From the NCBI GenBank assembly GCA_023390905.1, contig JAEWBY010000047.1, forward strand, positions 7,605 to 71,604: a stretch of DNA of 64,000 bases, given 5' to 3'. Below are positions 52,956 to 61,439 of this stretch, piece after piece (the first letter of the stretch is position 1; the number at the start of each line of letters is the position of its first letter). Below the pieces are notes generated by a model, which did no database searches, was not told where the DNA came from, and was given only the letters and a program-made list of their open reading frames with translations. A program made the translations under genes and the position numbers. This stretch comes from Pseudomonadota bacterium (GTDB lineage Bacteria > Pseudomonadota > Gammaproteobacteria > Xanthomonadales > Xanthomonadaceae).

Positions 52956-54572
52956 TCACCGCTGCGGCCTGGCTTCGATCCGCGGCGCACGTCGCGTGGC
53001 CGGGCCTCGACGGAATGCCGATCCTTGCGCCTCGATGATCGGAAGCGCGGTTGCAGGCTGCGCCGGCGGTGCGCTGCCGCGTCGCGCCGGCTGGTTGCCG
53101 CCGGTGAGCTGGCCCGCGGCGCCGATCGTCACATTGAAGCCCTGCGCGGTCACGCCATCGACGCGCACCCAGTACGCGCCGTCGGCAGCGGTCCAGGTTT
53201 CGCCCGGCTTGAACATCGATCCCTCGTTGTTGGCGATGTCGGCCGGCGGCGAACCGGCATCCATGCTGTACGCCGTGCCGCCCTGCACGCGATGGATGAT
53301 CACCGCATCACCGGCCAGCGCACCCTCGTAGTTGCCGACACGGCGGCGCGCTTCCAGCGTGTAATAGATCGCCTGCGAACCGGTCTGTGCGGGCATCGAC
53401 AACACGATCAACTGGCGCCCGGTCGCGGAAGCGAGCGAGGCGTACTGCAGTTCCACCGACCACACGCCCGGCGTGCTCGCGGGAATGCTCAGCTTGCGCG
53501 CGGCATTGACCCAGCCCAGCCGATCGCGCTGGTTCATGTTGATGTGCTTGGGCCGCGAGCCATACACGGTGTCATGCACCGCGTTGCGCCAGGCATCGCT
53601 CATCACGTCCCACGGATTGTCGTAGGTATCGCTGTCGCCATCGGAGTTGTCCGAATGCGGCAGGCCGTAGCCATGGCCCATCTCGTGCGCCAGCGGTGCG
53701 ACATTGTTGAACGACCATGGCGGATTCCACGTCACGCGGATGCAGCGGCGGCTGCCATCGAACGTCGCGCACGAACTGCCGCCCCAGGCGAACCCATCCA
53801 GGTCGCCGTTGAACATCATGTTGATGCCCTGCATGCCGGTGAAATCGACCTGCGCGTCGGCGGCGGTCACGCAATCCTGGAACAACGTGTCCAGATCGGC
53901 GTCGTCCTCGCCATCGACCTGCGTCACGTAGGCCGACCGCGGCTTCGGCAGCAGGAACCAACCGTGGGCGGTGCTGCCGGTGAGATTGATCTGGCCGTAG
54001 GACACTTCGCTCCAGTAGTGGCCGAGCTGCCCCACGCTGCTGCCGTACTGGCCCTGGAAGAACGCCAGATTCTTCTGTTCGGTGGAGATGTCGGCGAACT
54101 TGCACATCAGCGTGACCCAGCGCGTGGTGCCGGTGATCGCCTTGGGCAGGATCTGCGCCGATGCACTGATCGCCGCGCCCGGTGCGGGCGCGAGACGATC
54201 CGCCGGCACGATGATCTCGGGAATGCGTTCGTAGCGTGCGCCACTGCGTTGCAGCTTGGTCGATGCGAAGGTCACCGCGATGCGGCGATTGGCGAGTGCA
54301 TCCAGATCCTCGGCCGCGCGCAATGCATGGGCCGCACTCATGGGAATGCGTCGGCCGTCATCGGTGACCAGGGTGGCGCGCAGGCGTGGCGCGCGCTGCA
54401 CCTGCATGCGCCCGACCGGATGCGGATCACCCCAATGCAATGCCAGTTGGCCCTGCACGATGTCCGCCGATTGCGCGCTCGCTGCCCCCATGCCCGCCCA
54501 AAGCGCGCAGACGGTGGCAGCCATGACGACGGCGCATCGCCCGCCGGCGCGCGCCCTGTTGTGCTGGTTCAT
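52956..54572 (-). CDS. Secreted metzincin-type metalloprotease
   Basis: A 538-residue protein with a signal peptide (about 1-33, ending GAASAQ). The zinc site HEMGHGYGLPH at residues 296-306 matches HEXXHXXGXXH, and a Met-turn candidate WDVMSDA lies about 25 residues later, so it is a metzincin; the region around it (TLMCKFADIS, GQYGSSVGQLGHYWSEVSYG) recalls the M6-like group. After the protease domain there is a beta-rich region. A predicted C-terminal tail rich in Arg, Pro and Ala ends the protein. Ribosome site GAAGGGG lies just before ATG 54572. Likely an extracellular enzyme; target unknown. Confidence 0.82.
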   Translation of the reverse strand: MNQHNRARAGGRCAVVMAATVCALWAGMGAASAQSADIVQGQLALHWGDPHPVGRMQVQRAPRLRATLVTDDGRRIPMSAAHALRAAEDLDALANRRIAVTFASTKLQRSGARYERIPEIIVPADRLAPAPGAAISASAQILPKAITGTTRWVTLMCKFADISTEQKNLAFFQGQYGSSVGQLGHYWSEVSYGQINLTGSTAHGWFLLPKPRSAYVTQVDGEDDADLDTLFQDCVTAADAQVDFTGMQGINMMFNGDLDGFAWGGSSCATFDGSRRCIRVTWNPPWSFNNVAPLAHEMGHGYGLPHSDNSDGDSDTYDNPWDVMSDAWRNAVHDTVYGSRPKHINMNQRDRLGWVNAARKLSIPASTPGVWSVELQYASLASATGRQLIVLSMPAQTGSQAIYYTLEARRRVGNYEGALAGDAVIIHRVQGGTAYSMDAGSPPADIANNEGSMFKPGETWTAADGAYWVRVDGVTAQGFNVTIGAAGQLTGGNQPARRGSAPPAQPATALPIIEAQGSAFRRGPATRRAPRIEARPQR

Positions 54573-54695
54573 CGGGATCCCCTTCGATCTGCGCGGATCT
54601 TGCGGCAAAGCCCGTGCCTGCGCCGTGACCCGCCCCCCAGTTCCGGTGACGGCGGCGCGCGGCCATGTCAGGATGATCCGGACAGGAGGAACCGC

Positions 54696-55160
54696 ATGAG
54701 CATCGAAGTGGACAACGCCATCGACTATCGCGCGCTGCTGGAAACGGCCATCGCCGAAGCACGACAGGGCCTGGCCGAAGGCGGCATTCCGATAGGCGCG
54801 GCGCTGTATCACCGCGACGGCCGGATGCTCGGTTGCGGACACAACCGTCGCGTGCAGGAGGACGATCCTTCCGTGCACGGCGAAACCGACGCCTTCCGCA
54901 AAGCCGGGCGCCAGCGCGGCTATCGCGACACGATCATGGTGACCACGCTGGCGCCGTGCTGGTACTGCAGCGGCCTGGTGCGGCAGTTCAACATCGGGAC
55001 CGTCGTGGTCGGCGAATCGGTGAACTTCCAGGGCGGGATTGCGTGGCTGCGCGAATCGGGCGTCAACGTGATCGACCTGCATGATGCCGAATGCATCAGC
55101 CTGCTCGGCGACTACATCCGCCAGAACCCGGACATCTGGAACGAAGACATCGGCGTGTAG
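54696..55160 (+). CDS. Yeast-type cytosine deaminase (nucleoside deaminase family)
   Basis: A 154-residue deaminase with zinc ligands H61 and catalytic E63 in VHGETDAFRKAG, and C88 and C91 in APCWYC. The sequence after the second site (GTVVVGESVNFQGG) and the C-terminus ending NEDIGV closely follow yeast Fcy1, recalled from memory, not the amidohydrolase CodA or tRNA-adenosine deaminase TadA. The likely reaction is cytosine to uracil. AGGAGG at 54684-54689 precedes ATG 54696. Divergent from the metzincin gene and convergent with yjdM. Confidence 0.9.
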   Translation: MSIEVDNAIDYRALLETAIAEARQGLAEGGIPIGAALYHRDGRMLGCGHNRRVQEDDPSVHGETDAFRKAGRQRGYRDTIMVTTLAPCWYCSGLVRQFNIGTVVVGESVNFQGGIAWLRESGVNVIDLHDAECISLLGDYIRQNPDIWNEDIGV

Positions 55161-55195
55161 GACCACTGCGCGCGGCCCGGCGCGTGCTCCTACAC
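55155..55195. repeat. REP-like palindrome between convergent genes
   Basis: GTGTAGGA at 55155-55162 and TCCTACAC at 55188-55195 enclose a second stem, CGCGC with GCGCG, around GGCCCG. Each outer arm contains the stop codon of one convergent gene (deaminase TAG 55158-55160 and yjdM TAG 55192-55190). It resembles REP palindromes found in Xanthomonad relatives and could end both transcripts. Confidence 0.65.
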
Positions 55196-55528
55196 CTTGC
55201 GCACGAACTCGGACTTCAGCCCCATCGCGCCGATGCCGTCGATCCTGCAGTCGATGTCGTGGTCACCATCGGCCAGGCGGATGTTCTTGACCTTGGTGCC
55301 GACCTTCACCACCAACGATGAACCCTTGACCTTCAGATCCTTGATCACGGTGACGGTGTCGCCGTCCTGCAGCACGTTGCCGACCGAATCCTTGATCACG
55401 CGCTCGGCCTCCGGCGCTTCGCCGGCGTCGGCCGACCACTCATGCCCGCATTCGGGGCAGATCAGCAGCCCGCCATCGGCGTAGACGTATTCGGACTGGC
55501 ACTGGGGGCACGGCGGCAGAGGGTTCAC
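55190..55528 (-). CDS. yjdM: Zinc-ribbon protein YjdM (PhnA-like)
   Basis: A 112-residue protein with an N-terminal zinc ribbon (CPQCQSEYVYADGGLLICPECGHEW, two CX2C knuckles) and a C-terminal KOW/SH3-like beta domain (VKGSSLVVKVGTKVKNIRLADGDHDIDCRIDG). Family linked by name to phosphonate genes but its role is unknown. Starts with GTG 55528. Converges on the deaminase gene through the REP-like hairpin. Confidence 0.92.
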   Translation of the reverse strand: MNPLPPCPQCQSEYVYADGGLLICPECGHEWSADAGEAPEAERVIKDSVGNVLQDGDTVTVIKDLKVKGSSLVVKVGTKVKNIRLADGDHDIDCRIDGIGAMGLKSEFVRKV

Positions 55529-55652
55529 GGCAGGACTCGAAAGAATGCCCGCCGATTATATCGGCCCCAGGCGCACGGCGCTTTGCAGCGTCGGTGCGTT
55601 GGGCCGTTCTCCCGCGTGGACACCGACGACGCGTGCGCGCGCGTCCCGTCGG

Positions 55653-56821
55653 TCATTGCACGAAAGGCTTGTCGCCGTATTCCCACGTCCACGGCGCGCC
55701 GGTTTCACCGATCGCGAAACGCACCAGTTGCGGAAACGCCGCTTCGGCGCGCACGTCGTTGCCCAGGATAACCACGCAACGCTTGTTCTGTTGCACGCAG
55801 ACCCACGTGTTGCCGGTGGCGTCGTCATGTCCGCCCTTGTAGAAACCGGCGCCCTGCGGGCCGCGAAAGGTCACCACGCCCAGCCCCGCCGCCAGATCCG
55901 CACGGCGCTGCGCCGGCGGAAGTTCCGCCTGCAACGCGGGGAACTGCGAAGCGGTGGTGATTGCAAGTTGCGGGCGCACGAGTTCGCGGCGCTGCGCGCG
56001 TCCAGACCTTCGCCGTTGATGTAGCCGGCGGCGAACCTGGCCATGTCCTCGATCGTGGTATCCATCGATCCGGCCGCGCGCACGCGGCTGCGCTGATCGT
56101 GCGGTTGCGTTCCGCCGTCCGCGGTCCAGCCATCGGCCAAATTGCGGGCAAAATCCTCGCGCCACATCATGCTGGTGTTGCGCATGCCGAAACGATCGAA
56201 GACGCGGCGCTGCATCTCCTGCCCCACGTCCAGGCCCAGGCCCTGCTCGAGCACGAACTGCAACAGGATCAAGCCCTCGCCCGAATAGCCGTAGCGGCTG
56301 CCCGGCTCGAAATGGATGCGCAGCTTGCCGTCCGGTTCGGACAGCGGCACGAAGTTCCCGAACCCCGAACCGTGATTGAGCAGGATGCGTGGCGTCAGTT
56401 TGCGCCAGCGTTCGTCGCCGGCGAGATCACTCCAGGCGGCATACCGGCGATCGGTCGGATATTCGGGCAGCGGCCTGTCGAGATACTCGGCGATCGGGCG
56501 ATCCAGATCGAGGAGGCCTTCCTGCGCCAGTTGCACCACCGTGTAACCGAACACCGCCTTGGTCAGCGACGCGCCGTACATGACGGTATCGGCCTGCAGC
56601 GGATCACCGGCGGCGTTGCGAAGCCCGTAGGCCCGTGCATGCACGATGCGTCCGTCATCGATGACGGCCACCGCCAGGCCCTGCGCGTGCGTGGCCGACA
56701 TCAGCCGCACGACTTCCGCATCCAGCGCGGCGGCATCGGGAACGTGGTGTCGCTGCGCTGCACCGGCGAACGCAAGACAGGGGAGCAGCCAGAGCAGGCA
56801 AGCGATACGGGATGGACGCAT
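55653..56821 (-). pseudogene. Serine beta-lactamase-family protein, frameshifted
   Basis: From the start at 56821 the frame encodes a signal peptide (about 1-22), then a class C beta-lactamase/transpeptidase-like domain with SXXK in GASLTKAVFGY, Tyr motif in YGYSGEG and the residues up to NGEGLDARS, then it slips and runs into junk. A frame one base away continues the domain (ELVRPQLAITT... through GFYKGGHDD, a KTG-like box) to a stop at 55653. A single-base change in about 55985-56010 explains both. It may be a real pseudogene, a sequencing error or, less likely, programmed frameshifting. Length if joined is about 390 residues, normal for the family. Confidence 0.8.
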
Positions 56822-56963
56822 GGTTCCTCCTGTCGTTCATCCCGATGATAGACAAGCCGTGCGCGGTGCGCAGGCCCGGAAGTCATGGTGCGTGGCGGCC
56901 ATAACGCAATCGGCGCGGCCGTTGAGCGCGGCCGCGCCGATCACGAGGGATGCTGCGATGAGG

Positions 56964-57137
56964 TCAGGTGACTTTCTTGAAGACCGTCAGGCCCAGCAGG
57001 AACAACACCACCGCGATGATCACCGCCCCCCAGAACAGGAACTTGGCGATGCCGAACGCGCCGCCGGCGATGCCGGTGAAGCCGAGGATGCCGGCGACCA
57101 GGCCGATGATGGCGAAGATGATGGCCCACTTGATCAT
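56964..57137 (-). CDS. DUF1328 small membrane protein
   Basis: A 57-residue protein with two hydrophobic helices (IKWAIIFAIIGLVAGILGF and FLFWGAVIIAVVLFLLGL), a standard DUF1328/YtjA-type sequence. Function unknown. ATG 57137 has GGAG 6 bases upstream. Confidence 0.9.
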   Translation of the reverse strand: MIKWAIIFAIIGLVAGILGFTGIAGGAFGIAKFLFWGAVIIAVVLFLLGLTVFKKVT

Positions 57138-57318
57138 GTTGCACTCCATGCGTTGCGTGATGGAGCGCAACCTACTGCGTGGCGCGTGAGCGGACCGTGG
57201 AGAGCCGCTCCGTGGCCGCCCGCAGCCGCGGCCGGGATGCAAACTCCGGCATGCAACGGCAGGCACCGGGCAGGCGGGGGTGTACCCGGCCTGCGTTCTC
57301 GTGCGGCGCGCCGCCGCG

Positions 57319-58683
57319 TCAGAGGATGTAGCGGCTCAGGTCAGGGTCCTGCACCAGTTCGCCCAGATGCGCATCGACGTAGCCGCGATCGATGGTGACC
57401 GATTGACCATCGCGATCGGGCGCTTCATAGCTGAGCGTGTCCAGCAATCGTTCGAGCACGGTGTGCAGGCGACGCGCGCCGATGTTCTCCTGCCGCTCGT
57501 TGACCTGCGCGGCGATCTCGGCGAGCCGTTCGACCGCGTCGGCGGTGAACTCCAGGCCCACGCCTTCGGTGCGCATCAGCTCCACGTACTGCCGGGTCAG
57601 CGCGGCCTTGGGTTCGGTGAGGATGCGGATGAAATCGTCCTTGGACAGCGCCGACAATTCCACGCGGATCGGGAAGCGGCCCTGCAGTTCCGGGATCAGA
57701 TCACTGGGCTTGGCCAGATGGAACGCGCCCGATGCAATGAACAGGATATGGTCGGTCTTGACCGTGCCGTACTTGGTGCTGACGTTGGATCCTTCGACCA
57801 GTGGCAGCAGATCGCGCTGCACGCCCTCGCGGCTGACGTCACCGCCGCCCACGTTCTCGCCGCGCTTGGCGACCTTGTCGATTTCGTCGATGAAGACGAT
57901 GCCGTTCTGCTCGCAGGCTTCGATCGCGGCGGCACGCACGTCGTCCTCGTTCACCAGCTTGGCGGCCTCCTCTTCGATCAACTGCGGGCGCGCGTTACGG
58001 ATCGTCACCATGCGCTTGTGGGTCTTGCCGCCACCGAGGTTGGAGAACATCTGGCGCAACTGCTGGCCCATTTCCTCCATGCCCGGCGGGGTCATGATGT
58101 CGACGCCGACGTTGACCGCCAGTTCCAGTTCGATCTCGCGATCATCCAGTTCGCCATTGCGCAGCATGCGGCGGAACTTGATGCGGGTCTCGTTGTCGTG
58201 CGCGGAGCGTTCGTTGCGCGCGGCTTCCGGATCGAAGCCGATGCCGGCGCTGCGCCGCGGCAGCAGTGCGTCGAGGATGCGATCCTCCGCGCGTTCCTCG
58301 GCCTGCGTGCGCACGCGCGTCTTGGCCTGTTCGCGATACATCTTGACGGCGGTGTCGGCCAGGTCGCGCACGATCTGCTCGACGTCCTTGCCGACGTAGC
58401 CGACCTCGGTGAAGCGCGTCGCCTCGACCTTGACGAACGGTGCATTGGCGAGCGTGGCCAGGCGCCGCGCGATCTCGGTCTTGCCCACGCCGGTCGGGCC
58501 GATCAGCAGGATGTTCTTCGGCATCACTTCATTGCGCAGCGCATCGGGCAGCTGCATGCGACGCCAGCGGTTGCGCAGCGCGATGGCGACCGCACGCTTG
58601 GCCGAATGCTGGCCGACGATGTGGCGATCCAGTTCCTGCACGATCTCGCGCGGGGTCATGGTGGACGAGTTGGGAGTGGTCAT
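57319..58683 (-). CDS. hslU: HslU, ATPase of the HslVU protease
   Basis: AAA+ unfoldase of 454 residues. Walker A GPTGVGKTE (62-70), Walker B GIVFIDEIDKVAKRG, and the C-terminal segment DLSRYIL that docks into HslV. The I domain lies between residues about 110-240. Follows hslV on the same strand, 171 bases apart, with a degenerate repeat in between. Confidence 0.97.
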   Translation of the reverse strand: MTTPNSSTMTPREIVQELDRHIVGQHSAKRAVAIALRNRWRRMQLPDALRNEVMPKNILLIGPTGVGKTEIARRLATLANAPFVKVEATRFTEVGYVGKDVEQIVRDLADTAVKMYREQAKTRVRTQAEERAEDRILDALLPRRSAGIGFDPEAARNERSAHDNETRIKFRRMLRNGELDDREIELELAVNVGVDIMTPPGMEEMGQQLRQMFSNLGGGKTHKRMVTIRNARPQLIEEEAAKLVNEDDVRAAAIEACEQNGIVFIDEIDKVAKRGENVGGGDVSREGVQRDLLPLVEGSNVSTKYGTVKTDHILFIASGAFHLAKPSDLIPELQGRFPIRVELSALSKDDFIRILTEPKAALTRQYVELMRTEGVGLEFTADAVERLAEIAAQVNERQENIGARRLHTVLERLLDTLSYEAPDRDGQSVTIDRGYVDAHLGELVQDPDLSRYIL

Positions 58684-58691
58684 GGTTTTTT

Positions 58692-58730
58692 TCGGGAGCA
58701 GGGAACAGGGAGCCGGAAGCCGGAAAAGCG
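58692..58730. repeat. Degenerate intergenic repeat between hslV and hslU
   Basis: TTCGGGAGCAGGGAACAGGG followed by AGCCGGAAGCCGGAAAAGCG: GGGA/CGGA units. A T run (TTTTTTT) precedes it on the plus strand. Same loose family as elsewhere. Confidence 0.6.
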
Positions 58731-58854
58731 GAAGTTCTGGAGCGGATGAATCCTGATCAATTCAAGACAGATCTGACGATGGCAGTGCGTAACTCATGAC
58801 GGCGCAGAGTCGCTCGCGCCGGCTTCCGGTTGCCGGCTAACGCCTACCTGCCTC

Positions 58855-59406
58855 TCAGAGTTCTTCCACCACCACGTTGCGGTTGGTGTAGATGCAGATG
58901 TCGCCGGCGATGTTCAACGCTTCGACGGCAATCGAACGTGCGTCGAGCGTGGTGTGCGCCAGCAGCGCGCGCGCGGCGCTCAGTGCGTAGGAGCCGCCGG
59001 ATCCGATGGCGATGATGCCGTCTTCCGGTTCGATGACATCACCGGTGCCGCTGATGATCAGCGAGGTTTCCCTGTCGGCGACGGCGAGCAGCGCTTCGAG
59101 CTTGCCGAGGCGGCGTTCGGTGCGCCAGTCCTTAGCCAGTTCCACCGCCGCGCGTTGCAGCTGGCCATGTTTTTCCAGCTTGGCTTCGAACAGTTCGAAC
59201 AGCGTGAATGCATCGGCGGCCGCGCCGGCGAAACCGGCGAGCACCTGGCCTTCACGGCCGAGACGGCGCACCTTGCGCGCGTTGCCCTTCATCACGGTGT
59301 GGCCGAGCGTGACCTGTCCGTCTCCCGCAACTGCGACGTGGCCGTCGCGCCGCACGGAAATGATCGTGGTCGCATGAAAGACGTTGGGGTTCTGGCTGGG
59401 GTCCAT
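58855..59406 (-). CDS. hslV: HslV, proteolytic subunit of the HslVU protease
   Basis: N-terminal nucleophile hydrolase of 183 residues. The catalytic Thr is expected in the segment FHATTIISVRR, after a leader of 12 residues; in E. coli HslV only the initiator Met is removed. Other motifs: GDGQVTLGHTVMKGNARKVRRL, GFAGAAADAFTLFELFE and GDICIYTNRNVVVEEL. The family protein is inactive unless the Thr is freed. Confidence 0.96.
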   Translation of the reverse strand: MDPSQNPNVFHATTIISVRRDGHVAVAGDGQVTLGHTVMKGNARKVRRLGREGQVLAGFAGAAADAFTLFELFEAKLEKHGQLQRAAVELAKDWRTERRLGKLEALLAVADRETSLIISGTGDVIEPEDGIIAIGSGGSYALSAARALLAHTTLDARSIAVEALNIAGDICIYTNRNVVVEEL

Positions 59407-59500
59407 GAGGCCTCCGGGGACGATGCCTCAGTGGTGGGGGCGTGGCCCGGCCGGTTCAAGCGCCGACGCCATCGGTCACGGTGACGTCCGTCAGGAACGG

Positions 59501-59707
59501 TCAATCGCCCAGACGGACATGCCTGGGATTTTCGCTGTCCGGCTCGACGCCCCAGTCCAGATACCAGTCCTCGCCGAGCACTTCGATCGGATGCTGCGTG
59601 CGTCCCGATCCGTTGCCGCAGGCCAGCTCGTTGGCGGCGCAATAGCGATCACACCCCCAGCAGATGCGCTCGGGGTGGTTCGGCTTGATGGGGAATTTCC
59701 GGGCCAT
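59501..59707 (-). CDS. DUF3079 family protein
   Basis: A 68-residue protein with a predicted metal-binding pattern: ERICWGCDRYCAANELACGNGSGRTQHP (Cys at CWGCxxxC and later CG). The family is unknown in function and common in Proteobacteria. Starts at ATG 59707; lies between xerC and hslV. Confidence 0.85.
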   Translation of the reverse strand: MARKFPIKPNHPERICWGCDRYCAANELACGNGSGRTQHPIEVLGEDWYLDWGVEPDSENPRHVRLGD

Positions 59708-59852
59708 CGCAGTGTCGATGCAGTGGGTCGGGAAGAGCGTAGATCCCGGCGCCTCCGTGTCCCTTGATCTGGCTCAAGCCGGCACGTGCATGCGGCGCTG
59801 GGGCGTGGATCGTGCCGTCCCATGCAGAATCGATTCAGCGATGTGTGGGCCT

Positions 59853-60749
59853 TCAGCGCTTGCGGCGCGCGCGCGGATGCGCGGCATCGTAGACCTTGGC
59901 CAGGTGCTGGAAATCCAGATGCGTATAGATCTGGGTGGTGGCGATGTCGGCGTGGCCGAGCAGTTCCTGTACGCCGCGCAGATCGCCGGACGATTCAAGG
60001 ATGTGGCTGGCGAAACTGTGCCGCAGCATGTGCGGATGGACGTGCTTGAACAGGCCCTGCCGCTGCGCGAGCTGCTTGAGCCGGATCTGCACGGCGCGCT
60101 GGGAAATCGGGCCACCGCCCCGCCCCGGGAACACAGGCGCGGCGTTGTCGCCGCCCTGTTCCGTCCGCCACGCCGCCAGTGCATTGCGTGCGTGCGAACC
60201 CACCGGCACCTTGCGCTGCTTGCTGCCCTTGCCGAGCACGGTGACGAAACCGCCCGCCAGATCCAGATCGTGCCAGCGCAGGCCGCACAGTTCGCTCAGG
60301 CGCAGGCCGGAGGAGTAGAACAGTTCCAGCAGGGCGCGATCGCGCAGGCCCAGCGGCGCGTCCGTCGGTACTTCCACCAGCCGCGTGGCTTCATCGGCAT
60401 CGAGTACCTGCGGCAGTTTGCGCGGCGCCTTGGGTGCGCGCAGCGCGGCGGCGGGACTGGCAGCGATGCGGCCGTGGCGCAGCAACCAGTGATAGAAGCT
60501 GCGGCACGCCGACAGCCGCCGCTGCAGGCTCTTGGGTGAAAGTCCGCGCCGGTGTTCGGCGGCAACGAACGCGCGCAGTTGTTCGGTCTGCAGCGTTGAC
60601 ACGCCGCCGCCGTCGTGCTGCGCGGTCCATTCCGACAGTGCGCTCAGATCACGACGATAGGCATCCAGCGTGTGCGCCGACATCCGCCGCTCGACCTGCA
60701 GATGCGCGAGGAAATCCTCGATCTCGCGTGGCAGTGCATCGGCGCTCAT
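59853..60749 (-). CDS. xerC: Tyrosine recombinase XerC
   Basis: Site-specific recombinase of 298 residues that resolves chromosome dimers at dif with XerD. N-terminal SAM-like DNA-binding domain (about 5-95), then the catalytic domain: first Arg in SGLRLSELCGLRW, Lys in GKGSKQRKVPV, HXXR in HPHMLRHSFASHI and the nucleophile Tyr in TTQIYTHLD. Downstream of DUF484 (18-base gap), an order seen from E. coli to Xanthomonads. Confidence 0.96.
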   Translation of the reverse strand: MSADALPREIEDFLAHLQVERRMSAHTLDAYRRDLSALSEWTAQHDGGGVSTLQTEQLRAFVAAEHRRGLSPKSLQRRLSACRSFYHWLLRHGRIAASPAAALRAPKAPRKLPQVLDADEATRLVEVPTDAPLGLRDRALLELFYSSGLRLSELCGLRWHDLDLAGGFVTVLGKGSKQRKVPVGSHARNALAAWRTEQGGDNAAPVFPGRGGGPISQRAVQIRLKQLAQRQGLFKHVHPHMLRHSFASHILESSGDLRGVQELLGHADIATTQIYTHLDFQHLAKVYDAAHPRARRKR

Positions 60750-60767
60750 GGCTGCGACCGCGCCGGC

Positions 60768-61439
60768 TCAACCCCGGAAGCGCTGCAACGCCACGCTCAG
60801 CGCTTCGCCCATCATGCGCAGGAACAACGTGCCCATGCCGGGATAGAAGCGGTTGCCGTCGACACTGCCGACCGCGACCAGCCCGATGCCCGGCAGCGGC
60901 AACAACGCCGAGGACTGCACGTCCTCGGCGCGCGCGCCGTAGAGCACCGCGTTCTTGTCCGCATGCAGGCGGCCACAGATGGGCTCGCCGGTCTTGAGGC
61001 AATCGCGGAACGGCGCCAGATGCGGGCTGTCCTCGTCGAGAATCTGCAGCCAGTCGGCCTCACCCAGCCCTTCGACCGGATTCAACAGCACCAGGCTCAC
61101 GCGATCGCCGTTGAAATCCTCGGCCAGCGAAGCGGCCATCGCGCGCAGCGTATCGGCGGCGCTGTTCTGCCGCAGCAGTGACAGGGTCAACTGATGCGTG
61201 CGCACGGCCAGGCGCTCGTTCTCCTGCGCATTGGCGAACAGATCGCCCAGCCGCTTGGACAGTTCGCGGTTCTTGTCGCGCAGCACTTCCAGCTGATAGC
61301 TGGCGAGCGATGCGGTGCGCCCGTCATCGCGCGGCACGACCAGGCTCAGCGCCAGATCCGGAAACTGTTTCAGGAAGGCCGGATGACGGCGCAACCAGGC
61401 GGCGACTTCATGCGCGCCGAGCTTCTCGGTTTCGTTCAT
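60768..61439 (-). CDS. DUF484 family protein
   Basis: A 223-residue protein with a GAF-like fold (DUF484, YigA). It opens LGAHEVAAWLRRHPAFLKQFPDL and has a coiled stretch (LASYQLEVLRDKNRELSKRL). Role unknown; often between dapF and xerC, as here. Start overlaps the dapF stop by 4 bases. Confidence 0.9.
   Translation of the reverse strand: MNETEKLGAHEVAAWLRRHPAFLKQFPDLALSLVVPRDDGRTASLASYQLEVLRDKNRELSKRLGDLFANAQENERLAVRTHQLTLSLLRQNSAADTLRAMAASLAEDFNGDRVSLVLLNPVEGLGEADWLQILDEDSPHLAPFRDCLKTGEPICGRLHADKNAVLYGARAEDVQSSALLPLPGIGLVAVGSVDGNRFYPGMGTLFLRMMGEALSVALQRFRG

Noticed and set aside
55653..56165. Separate gene of 170 codons in the second frame
   Set aside because: It lacks a start and continues the beta-lactamase-family domain; better read as the frameshifted 3' part.
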